A DNA stretch of 64,000 nucleotides, taken from contig JAACZV010000002.1 of the NCBI GenBank assembly GCA_009996515.1, positions 184,118 to 248,117 of the forward strand, given 5' to 3'. The stretch comes from Comamonadaceae bacterium. Its GTDB lineage: Bacteria > Pseudomonadota > Gammaproteobacteria > Burkholderiales > Burkholderiaceae_C. Positions 32,030 to 40,123 of the stretch are shown here, in pieces (position 1 is the first letter of the stretch; every line of letters starts with the position of its first letter). A program made the position numbers and the translations under genes. The notes below the pieces were generated by a model that was not told the origin of the DNA, searched no databases, and was given only the letters and a program-made list of their open reading frames with translations.

Positions 32030-33250
32030 ATGCCTGTGTTGCCTGACGACGACCGCCTCGACGACTTCGACCATGGCCTCGCGCGCCGCCGCGAGGTGCT
32101 GGGTGACGTCTGGGTGCGTCGTGCGACGCTGGACGCGACCGCGTTCAACACCGAGTTCCAGGACCTCATCACCCGCTATGCCTGGGACGCCGTCTGGAGC
32201 CGGCCGGGCCTGCCGACGACGACGCGCCGGCTGCTGGTACTGGCCTTCACGATGGCCCAGAGCCGTTGGGAGGCGTTCGACCTGCACTGCCGCGCGGCGC
32301 TGGCCGCGGGCGTGCCGCCCGAGGCCGTGCGCGAGGTGTTGATCCAGGGCGCCATTTACGCCGGCGTGCCGGCGGCCAACACGGCCTTCAAGCGCACCGC
32401 GTCGCTGCTGGCCGAACTCGGCATCAAGCATGAGGCGGCGCCGTTGATGCCGGCCCTGAGGCCGCGCCGCCACACGACCTTCAGCCGCCCGCAGCTGGCG
32501 GTGGTGCTGCAGGGCGAGGGCGACAGGGTGCCGGTGCTGCTGGCCCATCCGCTGGGCCTGAGCGAGCTCGTCTGGCAGGGGCTGGCCGGCCGCCTGGCGG
32601 CGCTGGGCCACCCGACGCTGCGCTACGACCTGCGCGGCCATGGCCGCTCTCCCCATGCCCGCGGCGATTGGGGCCTGGCCGAGCTGGCCGAAGATGCCGC
32701 GCGGCTGATCACCGAATGGGGGCGCGGCCCGGTCGTCATGATCGGCCTGGCGCTGGGCGGGCAGGTGGCCCGGCAGCTTGCGGCGACTCGGCCCGAGCTG
32801 CTGCGCGGCCTGGTGCTGGCGCACTGCGATTCGCCCGAGCCGGAGGCGATGCAGGCTGCCGGCGACGCCGCTGCCGACGCCGAGCCCGGCCAGCGCATGG
32901 CGGCCTTCGCCGAGGCGGCGCTGGCGCATTACCTGAATCCGGCGCTGCGCGCTTCCCGGCCCGACATCGAAGAGCTGTTGCGCGACGTGCTGCTGGCCCA
33001 GGACCCCGCAGCGCTGGCCCAGGCCCAGGCGGCCACGCGCGGCGCCGACCTGCGTGGCGCCCTGGCCGACTGGGCGGGCCCGACGCTGGTCATCGGCGGC
33101 GGGCTGGCGGGCGAAGGAGGCAGTGCGGCGCTGGCCGCGTCCATCCGCGGCGCGCGGCTTTGCCTGCTCGACGAGGTCTCGCGACTGGGCCCCATCGAGC
33201 AGCCAGCGGCTTTCGAAGCCGCCGTTGTCACCTTTCTGGGTGACAAATAA
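32030..33250 (+). CDS. Carboxymuconolactone decarboxylase domain fused to a triad-less alpha/beta-hydrolase domain
   Basis: 406 residues. Residues 1-130 are a carboxymuconolactone decarboxylase domain (PcaC-like; SRWEAFDLHCRAALAAGVPP, then EVLIQGAIYAGVPAANTAFK). Residues about 150-405 are an alpha/beta-hydrolase domain of the 3-oxoadipate enol-lactonase (PcaD) kind (HPLGLSELVWQGL, YDLRGHGRSP). In PcaD the nucleophile elbow is G-x-S-x-G-G; here it is GLALGG, Ala for Ser. The usual acid loop reads VIGGGLAGEG, and the final HxxxxEQP reads RLGPIEQP, Arg for His. So the whole catalytic triad appears lost. Order is CMD then hydrolase, the reverse of actinobacterial PcaL. It probably does not perform the protocatechuate steps; no other pca gene is nearby. 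Confidence 0.82.
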   Translation: MPVLPDDDRLDDFDHGLARRREVLGDVWVRRATLDATAFNTEFQDLITRYAWDAVWSRPGLPTTTRRLLVLAFTMAQSRWEAFDLHCRAALAAGVPPEAVREVLIQGAIYAGVPAANTAFKRTASLLAELGIKHEAAPLMPALRPRRHTTFSRPQLAVVLQGEGDRVPVLLAHPLGLSELVWQGLAGRLAALGHPTLRYDLRGHGRSPHARGDWGLAELAEDAARLITEWGRGPVVMIGLALGGQVARQLAATRPELLRGLVLAHCDSPEPEAMQAAGDAAADAEPGQRMAAFAEAALAHYLNPALRASRPDIEELLRDVLLAQDPAALAQAQAATRGADLRGALADWAGPTLVIGGGLAGEGGSAALAASIRGARLCLLDEVSRLGPIEQPAAFEAAVVTFLGDK

Positions 33251-33362
33251 ACCCTGAAGCCGGCAAGATTTCAGTTGTATCGGTCTGTGAGCCGCATCGG
33301 TTTGTGGTGATTCCTTCCCTAGACTTCGCGGCTTGGTGCGTTGTGCGCCCAGGACGTAGTTG

Positions 33363-34049
33363 ATGATGCCCATCCTTGAAGAAAGCTGCCGCAGCGCTCT
33401 GAATCCCCATGGTGGACCGGCGCTTGAGCTGGACAGCGACTTCGGCAGTCTGGAAGGCGATGCCTACGATCTGGTCGAGCGACGCTACGGAGACCGCGGC
33501 CTGGCATTGACGCGCGAGCGCTTCAGCAGCCGCAACGAGGATGGCGATATCGTCTGCACGGCGCGCAACGGGGACCGCATAGTCGGCACCATGTCGGTGC
33601 GTTTTGACGGCGTCGGCGGCCTGCACACCGATCTGCTGTTCGGGGCCGAGCTGGCCGAGTGGCGGGCCGAGGGCGTCAGGCTCTGCGAGTTCGGCAGCCT
33701 GGCGGTGGACCGCCATGCGGTGGAGTCGCGGGCCTTGCTGGCCCAGATCTTTCACCTGGGCTATCTGCATGCCCATCGCCGCGCACGCTGCCAGCGCCTG
33801 GTCATCGAGGTGAATCCGCGCCATGTGGCCTTCTACCGCCGCTGGCTGGGCCTGCTGCCCTACACGACGGCGCGCCACAACCCGCGCGTGAATGCGCCGG
33901 CCGTGCTGATGAGCATCGACTTCGAGACCATACGCGAGCAGATCGCGCTGTGGGCCGGGCGGCCGGGGATGCTGTCCAGCGCACGCTGCCTGTATCCGCT
34001 GTTCTGGGACGAGGCGACCGAGGCCGCCATGCTCGCCAAGCTGCCCTGA
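33363..34049 (+). CDS. FeeM-like N-acyl amino acid synthase / autoinducer-synthase-fold acyltransferase
   Basis: 228 residues. The GNAT-like core matches the FeeM family, which transfers fatty acyl groups from acyl carrier protein to amino acids such as tyrosine and is related to LuxI: RYGDRGLALTRERFSSRNED (about 35-54), VGTMSVRFDGVGGLHTDLLF, EFGSLAVDRHAVESRALLAQ (about 110-130), FHLGYLHAHRRARCQRLVIE, VNPRHVAFYRRWLGLLPY (about 150-168) and NPRVNAPAVLMSIDF. Start at 33363 has AGGA about 10 nt upstream; an ATG three bases later is equally possible. Monocistronic. Product unknown; an N-acyl amino acid signal or surfactant is plausible. Confidence 0.82.
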   Translation: MMPILEESCRSALNPHGGPALELDSDFGSLEGDAYDLVERRYGDRGLALTRERFSSRNEDGDIVCTARNGDRIVGTMSVRFDGVGGLHTDLLFGAELAEWRAEGVRLCEFGSLAVDRHAVESRALLAQIFHLGYLHAHRRARCQRLVIEVNPRHVAFYRRWLGLLPYTTARHNPRVNAPAVLMSIDFETIREQIALWAGRPGMLSSARCLYPLFWDEATEAAMLAKLP

Positions 34050-34300
34050 GGGGCGGCGCCCGGCCGGCTGCAGCCGCAGGGCTGGCCCGCTCCGGCGTGT
34101 AGGACTGGGCCCACCGCGCGACCCGATGTCGGCCGGCGTGGCGGCGGTGAAGCCGGCCTTAGGCTGGCGTGTGCCCTGAGGATCCCGACGCGACCCGCGA
34201 GGCCCTCGGGCAGACCCGTGATGGCGGCCCGCTGCAAGGCCCGATCGCCGTCCCGGCGCGCGACCTGCCCCGAAAAATACTCACGACCAAGAGGTTTGCC

Positions 34301-34960
34301 ATGCGTTTTCACCCCCCCTCCATCCTCCCCCGCGCCGCCACGGCGGCCCTGGTGGGCGCGGCCTTGCTGGCCGCCGGCTGCTCGTCCATGAGCGAGCGTG
34401 AGCAGGGCACCGCCAAGGGCGCCGGCGCCGGCGCGGTGGCCGGAGCCATCATCGGTTCGGTCACGGGCGGCAGCGCCGGGCGCGGCGCGGTCATCGGCGG
34501 CGCCGTCGGTGCGGTGGCCGGCAACCTCTGGTCCAAGCACATGGAAGACAAGCGCAAGGCGCTGGCCCAGGCCAGCCAGGGCACCGGCGTGGAGGTGGCG
34601 CGCACCGAGGACAACCGCCTCAAGCTCAACGTGCCCAGCGATGTTTCCTTCGACGTGGGCCGTGCGGACATCAAACCGCAGATGCGCCCGGTGCTCGACG
34701 AGATCGGCCGCAACCTCGATCCCGGCGTGCGCGTGACCATCGTCGGCCACACCGACAGCACCGGCAGCGATGCGATCAACGACCCGCTGTCGCGCGAGCG
34801 CGCCATGGCCGTGCGCGACTATCTGGCCTCACGCGGCGTGGCTCCGTCGCGGGTCAGCGTCAGCGGCCGCGGCTCGCACGAGCCGGTGGCCAGCAACGAC
34901 ACCGAGGCCGGCCGCGCCGCCAACCGCCGCGTCGAGATCTTCCTGGCCGAGCAGGGCTGA
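34301..34960 (+). CDS. OmpA-family lipoprotein with glycine-zipper
   Basis: 219 residues. Lipoprotein signal with lipobox LLAAGC (Cys about 27); a Gly/Ala-rich zipper (GAGAGAVAGAIIGSVTGG, about 40-75), then an OmpA C-terminal peptidoglycan-binding domain with VSFDVGRADIKPQMRPVL (about 112-130) and the signature TIVGHTDSTGS (about 146-156), LSRERAMAVRDYL, and RAANRRVEIFLAEQ. Anchors the outer membrane to the cell wall. The 250 bp before it contain no other gene. Followed by a strong terminator. Confidence 0.93.
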   Translation: MRFHPPSILPRAATAALVGAALLAAGCSSMSEREQGTAKGAGAGAVAGAIIGSVTGGSAGRGAVIGGAVGAVAGNLWSKHMEDKRKALAQASQGTGVEVARTEDNRLKLNVPSDVSFDVGRADIKPQMRPVLDEIGRNLDPGVRVTIVGHTDSTGSDAINDPLSRERAMAVRDYLASRGVAPSRVSVSGRGSHEPVASNDTEAGRAANRRVEIFLAEQG

Positions 34961-35003
34961 CGGCCGCGCCGCAGGCGCCCGGGTTGCGGGCGCCACAAAG
35001 CAC

Positions 35004-35041
35004 AAAGGGTCGACGCCCGAGGACGTCGACCCTTTGATTTG
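35004..35041 (+). terminator. Rho-independent terminator after the OmpA-family gene
   Basis: AAAGGGTCGACG/CGTCGACCCTTT forms a 12-bp perfect stem with an 8-nt loop, ending in TTTGATTTG. It lies just before the 3' end of the convergent tRNA-Thr and could serve both directions. Confidence 0.85.
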
Positions 35042-35043
35042 TC

Positions 35044-35119
35044 TGGTGCCGGCAAGAGGAGTCGAACCCCCGACCTTCGCATTACGAATGCGCTGCTCTA
35101 CCAACTGAGCTATGCCGGC
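35044..35119 (-). tRNA. tRNA-Thr (anticodon CGT)
   Basis: 76 nt with encoded CCA. Acceptor GCCGGCA/TGCCGGC, D arm AGCTCAGTTGGTAGAGC, anticodon stem-loop GCGCA-TTCGTAA-TGCG (anticodon CGT, codon ACG), T arm GGGGG-TTCGACT-CCTC-like. Confidence 0.96.
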
Positions 35120-35152
35120 TTTTCCTGTTCAGCGTTGCCGCCGAAGCCCGCC

Positions 35153-35158
35153 ATTATA
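35153..35158 (-). promoter_or_regulatory. -10 element of the tRNA-Thr promoter
   Basis: A consensus TATAAT on the minus strand 34 bp before the tRNA 5' end, at the stop codon of fbp. The -35 box, if present, falls inside the fbp 3' end (TGGAAA region) and is weak. Confidence 0.5.
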
Positions 35159-35162
35159 GCCA

Positions 35163-36179
35163 CTATTTTTGCTCTGTTTCCAGATGGTAGGCCGAAAACC
35201 TTTCCACCTCGTTGCGTGAGCCCAGCGCGACGGCGACGCGCTCGTGCAGCTTGGTCGGCTTCAGGTCCATGATGCGCTCCATGCCGTTGGTGGCCGCGCC
35301 GCCCGCCTGCTCGACGAGGAAGGCCATGGGGTTGGCTTCGTACATCAGGCGCAGCTTGCCGGGCTTGTCGGGCTCGCGCTGGTCCCAGGGGTACATGAAG
35401 ACGCCGCCGCGCGTGAGGATGCGGTGCACGTCGGCCACCATGCTGGCCACCCAGCGCATGTTGAAGTCCTTGCCCCTGGGGCCGGTGCTGCCGGCCAGGC
35501 ATTCGTCGATGTAGCGGCGCACCGGCGGCGCCCAGTGGCGCATGTTGGACATGTTGATCGCGAATTCCTTGGTGTCCTCGGGAATGCGCACCTGGTCCTG
35601 CGTCAGCACCCAGGAGCCGGTCTCGCGGTCCAGCGTGAACATCGCGACGCCGTCGCCCACCGTCAGCACCAGCATGCTCTGCGGGCCGTAGACGCAGTAG
35701 CCGGCCGCCGCCTGCTGCTTGCCGGGCTGCAGGAAGTCCTCCTCCGACACGCCGCGCGAATGGCCCACCTTGCGCAGCACGCTGAAGATGGTGCCGATGG
35801 ACACGTTGACGTCGATGTTGGACGAACCGTCGAGCGGATCGAACAGCAGCAGGTACTCGCCCTGCGGGTAGCGGTTGGGCACCACGTAGATGCCGTCCAT
35901 CTCCTCGCTGGCCATGGCGGCGAGGTGGCCGCCCCATTCGTTGGCCTCGATCAGCACCTCGTTGGCGATGATGTCGAGCTTCTTCTGCACCTCGCCCTGC
36001 ACGTTCTCGCTGCCGGCGCTGCCGAGCACGTCGCCGAGCGCCCCCTTGTTGACGGCGATGGCGATGCGCTTGCAGGCGCGCGCGACCACCTCGATCAAGA
36101 GGCGCAGTTCCTGCGGAATGTGGCCGTGCTCGCGCTGCTGCTCGACGAGGTATTGGGTCAGGCTGGTCTGTCGCGACAT
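35163..36179 (-). CDS. fbp: Fructose-1,6-bisphosphatase class I
   Basis: 338 residues. Gluconeogenic/Calvin-cycle enzyme hydrolysing fructose 1,6-bisphosphate. The active-site signature [20 protein letters not shown] (about 110-129) is intact, with metal-binding [17 protein letters not shown] upstream (about 75-92), [16 protein letters not shown] (about 152-167), and the substrate-binding [20 protein letters not shown] (about 262-281). The start at 36179 ([11 protein letters not shown]) is 3 bp after the pepN stop, so the two form an operon, an arrangement common in Burkholderiales. Confidence 0.96.
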   Translation of the reverse strand: MSRQTSLTQYLVEQQREHGHIPQELRLLIEVVARACKRIAIAVNKGALGDVLGSAGSENVQGEVQKKLDIIANEVLIEANEWGGHLAAMASEEMDGIYVVPNRYPQGEYLLLFDPLDGSSNIDVNVSIGTIFSVLRKVGHSRGVSEEDFLQPGKQQAAAGYCVYGPQSMLVLTVGDGVAMFTLDRETGSWVLTQDQVRIPEDTKEFAINMSNMRHWAPPVRRYIDECLAGSTGPRGKDFNMRWVASMVADVHRILTRGGVFMYPWDQREPDKPGKLRLMYEANPMAFLVEQAGGAATNGMERIMDLKPTKLHERVAVALGSRNEVERFSAYHLETEQK

Positions 36180-36181
36180 GC

Positions 36182-38845
36182 TCAGCCTCCCGAGGCCAGG
36201 GCGCGCTCGACGATCTCGCGCACGTCGCCCGACAGGTCGGGCTTGGCGGCCACGCGGGCCACGGCCTCGCGGGCGGCCGTGCGATAGGGCTCGGCCAGCT
36301 GGGCCCAGCGGTCCATCGCGCGGGCGATGCGGCTGGCCAGCTGCGGGTTGATGGCGTCGATGGCCAGCACCTGGTCGGCCCAGAACACATAGCCCGCCGC
36401 ATCGGCGCGGTGGAAGGCGGCCGGGTTGAACATGCACAGCGACGCCAGCAGGCTGCGCGCGCGGTTGGGGTTCTTCAGCGTGAAGTCGGCGTGCTTGGTC
36501 AGCGCCTTGGCGCGGGCGAACACGCGGCCCTCGGCTTCCGGCGCACGGGCCTGCAGCGCGAACCACTTGTCGATGACCAGCGCGTCGTCCTTGAAGAGGG
36601 CATGGAAGCGCTCCAGCGCCGGCGCGGCCAGCGCGGCGTTGGCGTTGACGAGGGCCGCCAGCGCGCCCATGCGGTCGGTCATGTTGGACGCGTCCTTGAA
36701 GCGCTGGTAGGCCTTGCCCGGCCACACCGTGTCGCCGCTGGACTGGGCGTCCAGCACGAGCATGGACAGCGCCAGGTTGGCCAGGGCGCGCCTGCCGGCG
36801 GAGACCGGGTCGGGCGTGTAGCCGCCCTGCACCTGGTGGGCCTCGAAGGCGGCGGCCCAGTCGTCGCGCAGGGCGCTGGCGAGCTGCTGCTGCGCGGCCA
36901 TCACGGCGGCGTGTATGGCCTGCGGGTCGACGACGTCCAGCTGCTCGGCGATATAGCTTTCGCCCGGCAGCGTCAGCGCCAGTTCCTTGAAGGCGGGGTC
37001 CAGCGTCGCGTCGTTGAGCAGGCCGCGCATCGCGTCGATGAACACGGGGCTCAGCACCAGCGGCTGCCCGGCGCGCAGCGCGTGCAGGATGCGGTTCAGC
37101 GCCAGGCGCTGGCCGGCCTCCCAGCGGTTGAACGGGTCGCTGTCGTGGCGCATCAGCACCAGCAGGCCGGCGTCCGAGAGGCCGTCGTCCAGCACCACCG
37201 GGGCCGAGAAGCCGCGCAGCAGCGAGGGCACCGGTTCGCTGTCGATGTTCTCGAACACGAAGCTCTGCTCGGCCTGGTCCAGCACCAGCACGGTCTCGGT
37301 GTCGCCGTTGGCGTTCAGCGCCAGCGCCGCGCCGTGGCGGTCCAGCAGGCCCATGACGATGGGGATGACCTGGGGCTGCTTGGTCGCCTGCCCCGGCGTG
37401 GCGGGCGTGGTTTGCGACAGGCGCAGCGTGAAGGTGCGGGCCGCGGCGTCATGCTCGCCGCGGGCGGTCACGCGCGGCGTGCCGGCCTGCGAGTACCAGC
37501 GCTTGAACGCGTCCAGCCGGGTGGTCAGCGCGGAGCCCGGGTTGGCGTCGGCGATGGCCTGCGCGAAGTCGTCGCAGGTTACGGCCTGGCCGTCGTGGCG
37601 CTCGAAGTACAGCTTCATGCCGGCCTCGAAGCCCTTGCGGCCCACCAGCGTCTGGTACATGCGCACGACCTCGGCGCCCTTCTCGTAAACGGTGGTCGTG
37701 TAGAAGTTGTTGATCTCGCTGTAGCTGTCCGGGCGCACCGGATGGGCCATCGCGCCGCTGTCCTCGGGGAACTGCATCGCGCGCAGCTGGCGCACGTCCT
37801 GGATGCGGCAGACCGCGCGGGCCGACGACGTGCCGGCCATGTCCATGCTGAATTCCTGGTCGCGGAAGACGGTGAGGCCTTCCTTCAGCGACAGCTGGAA
37901 CCAGTCGCGGCAGGTCACGCGGTTGCCGGTCCAGTTGTGGAAGTACTCGTGCGCGACGATGGACTCGATGCGGGCGAAGTCCACGTCCGTCGCCGTGGCC
38001 GGCGAGGCGAGCAGGGCGCTGGTGTTGAAGATGTTCAGGCCCTTGTTCTCCATGGCGCCCATGTTGAAGTCGGACACGCCGACCACCATGAAGCGCTCCA
38101 GGTCCAGCGGCAGGCCGAAGCGGGCCTCGTCCCAGACGATGGAGGCGATGAGGCTGTTCATCGCATGCTCGGTCTTCTCCAGGTCGCCACGGCGCACGTA
38201 GACCTGCAGCAGGTGGTCCTTGCCGGCACGCGTGCGGATGCGCTGCTCGCGTGCGACCAGGTCGCCGGCGACGACGGCGAACAGGTAGCTGGGCTTGGGG
38301 AAGGGGTCGTTCCAGACGGCGAAGTGGCGGCCGTTGTCGAGATCGCCGCTGTCCACCAGGTTGCCGTTGGCCAGCAGGATGGGGAAGCGGGCCTTGTCGG
38401 CGCGCAGCGTGACCGTGTAGACGGCCATCACGTCCGGGCGGTCCAGGAAATAGGTGATGCGGCGGAAACCCTCGGCCTCGCACTGCGTGAAGAAGCTGCC
38501 GCCCGAGGTGTAGAGGCCGGACAGGGCGGTGTTCTTGTCGGGGCAGACCGTGTTGCGGATCTCCATCAGGAAATCCTCGTCCGGCGGGTTGTCGATGATG
38601 AGCTCATGGCCTTCCTGGCGGAAGGACACGCCGTTGCCGGCGATCAGCACGCGCAGCAGGTTCAGTTCCTCGCCATGCAGGCGCAGCGGGCCGTGCGGCA
38701 CGGCGCGGTTGCGCTCGACCTGCATCTTGCTCGTGACGATGGTCTTGGCCGGGTCGAGGTCGAACGTCAGGTCGACCTTGCGGATCCAGAACGCCGGTTG
38801 CTGGTAGTCCAGGCGTTGGACCAGGGTGGAGTTGCCTTCACGCAT
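36182..38845 (-). CDS. pepN: Aminopeptidase N (M1 family)
   Basis: 887 residues from the ATG at 38845, behind AAGGAAG. Zinc metallopeptidase of the PepN/ERAP clade that removes N-terminal residues from peptides in the cytoplasm. Substrate-anchoring [10 protein letters not shown] at about 258-267 and zinc motif [11 protein letters not shown] at about 297-307 with the distal glutamate in [14 protein letters not shown]-terminal helical repeats follow. Full family length (about 870-890). First gene of pepN-fbp. Confidence 0.96.
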   Translation of the reverse strand: MREGNSTLVQRLDYQQPAFWIRKVDLTFDLDPAKTIVTSKMQVERNRAVPHGPLRLHGEELNLLRVLIAGNGVSFRQEGHELIIDNPPDEDFLMEIRNTVCPDKNTALSGLYTSGGSFFTQCEAEGFRRITYFLDRPDVMAVYTVTLRADKARFPILLANGNLVDSGDLDNGRHFAVWNDPFPKPSYLFAVVAGDLVAREQRIRTRAGKDHLLQVYVRRGDLEKTEHAMNSLIASIVWDEARFGLPLDLERFMVVGVSDFNMGAMENKGLNIFNTSALLASPATATDVDFARIESIVAHEYFHNWTGNRVTCRDWFQLSLKEGLTVFRDQEFSMDMAGTSSARAVCRIQDVRQLRAMQFPEDSGAMAHPVRPDSYSEINNFYTTTVYEKGAEVVRMYQTLVGRKGFEAGMKLYFERHDGQAVTCDDFAQAIADANPGSALTTRLDAFKRWYSQAGTPRVTARGEHDAAARTFTLRLSQTTPATPGQATKQPQVIPIVMGLLDRHGAALALNANGDTETVLVLDQAEQSFVFENIDSEPVPSLLRGFSAPVVLDDGLSDAGLLVLMRHDSDPFNRWEAGQRLALNRILHALRAGQPLVLSPVFIDAMRGLLNDATLDPAFKELALTLPGESYIAEQLDVVDPQAIHAAVMAAQQQLASALRDDWAAAFEAHQVQGGYTPDPVSAGRRALANLALSMLVLDAQSSGDTVWPGKAYQRFKDASNMTDRMGALAALVNANAALAAPALERFHALFKDDALVIDKWFALQARAPEAEGRVFARAKALTKHADFTLKNPNRARSLLASLCMFNPAAFHRADAAGYVFWADQVLAIDAINPQLASRIARAMDRWAQLAEPYRTAAREAVARVAAKPDLSGDVREIVERALASGG

Positions 38846-38902
38846 GAGGGGCTTCCTTGGTATGAGGAACAACAAAAAGGCCGCCGCAGCGGCCCCGGGG
38901 CG

Positions 38903-40007
38903 TCAGACGCCTTGCTTCAGGGATTCCGTGATGAACGGGTCGAGGTCGCCGTCCAGCACCTTCTGCGTCGCCGAGGTCTCGTAGTTGGTACGCAGGTCCT
39001 TGATGCGGCTCTGGTCCAGAACATAACTCCGAATCTGGTGGCCCCAGCCGACGTCGGTCTTGGTGTCTTCCAGCTTCTGCTGTTCTTCCATGCGCTTCTT
39101 CATCTCGTGGTCGTACAGCCGCGAGCGCAGGCGGCGCCAGGCGACGTCGCGGTTGCTGTGCTGGCTGCGGCCGTCCTGGCATTGCACGACGATGCCGGTC
39201 GGGATGTGCGTCAGGCGCACGGCCGAGTCGGTCTTGTTGATGTGCTGGCCGCCGGCGCCGCTGGCGCGGAAGGTGTCGGTGCGCACGTCCGCCGGGTTGA
39301 TGTCGATCTCGATGGAGTCGTCGACCTCGGGATAGACGAACAGCGACGCGAACGAGGTGTGGCGGCCGCCGGACGAGTCGAACGGGCTCTTGCGCACCAG
39401 GCGGTGCACGCCGGTCTCGGTGCGCAGCAGGCCGAAGGCGTATTCGCCCTCCACCTTGATGGTGGCGCTCTTGATGCCGGCCACGTCGCCGGGCGTCTCG
39501 TCTTCCAGCGTGGCCTTGAAGCCCTTGCGCTCGCAGTACTTCAGGTACTGACGCAGCAGCATGCCGGCCCAGTCGCAGGCCTCGGTGCCGCCGGCGCCGG
39601 CCTGAATGTCGATGAAGCAGTTGCTCGGGTCGGCCGGGTTGTTGAACATGCGGCGGAACTCGAGTTCCTCGATCTTCTCGCGCAGCTTGGCCGCGTCCTC
39701 CTCGATGGCCAGCATGCCGGCCTCGTCGCCCTCGTCGCGGCTCATCTCGAAGAGCTCGGTGTTGTCGGCCAGCGAGCTGGTCAGCATCGTGATCGTGTCG
39801 ACCACGGCCTCCAGCGTGCGCTTTTCCTTGCCCAGTTCCTGGGCGCGCTTGGGTTCGTCCCAGACCTTGGGGTTTTCCAGCGCGGCGTTGACCTCGTTCA
39901 GCCGCAGTGCTTTGCGGTCGAAGTCAAAGATACCCCCTTAGCGCGTCGGTGCGCGCTGAGAGGTCGGCCAGGGTGTTGCCGATTTGGTTGATGTGTTCGA
40001 TGTCCAT
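38903..40007 (-). CDS. prfB: Peptide chain release factor 2, with programmed +1 frameshift
   Basis: Terminates translation at TGA and TAA. The gene is in two frames: 27 codons from the ATG at 40007 ([17 protein letters not shown]...RGYL), an in-frame TGA at 39924-39926, then the +1 frame from 39925 to the stop at 38903, 367 residues in all. Tripeptide anticodon SPF in [11 protein letters not shown] (about 205-215) and the catalytic GGQ in [19 protein letters not shown] (about 248-266) are intact. The interruption is the conserved autoregulatory shift, not a mutation. An ATG at 39805 in the second frame would give a truncated, wrong start. Confidence 0.97.
39923..39938 (-). promoter_or_regulatory. 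prfB: prfB programmed frameshift site
   Basis: AGGGGGTATCTTTGAC on the minus strand: an internal Shine-Dalgarno-like AGGGGG, slippery CTT, and the TGA stop followed by C. It is identical to the E. coli site; scarce RF2 makes the ribosome shift +1 at CTT-T and complete the protein. Confidence 0.97.
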
Positions 40008-40123
40008 GACGTCGTTCTTATGGGCAAAACGCCGATTTTCTCATGGCGGGCCCCGCAGGCACACTTGGCCCCCGCCGGGTTCGCGGCTGCCGCGGGCAGC
40101 GCCCGGCGGGAGACCCCACTGCC

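Noticed and set aside
38903..39805. prfB starting at the internal ATG at 39805, or a broken prfB
   Set aside because: The frameshift site and 27-codon leader are perfectly conserved, so the gene is longer and functional.
36410..39991. Long plus-strand open frame opposite pepN and prfB
   Set aside because: Same antisense effect; composition is unlike a protein and it crosses two well-defined genes.
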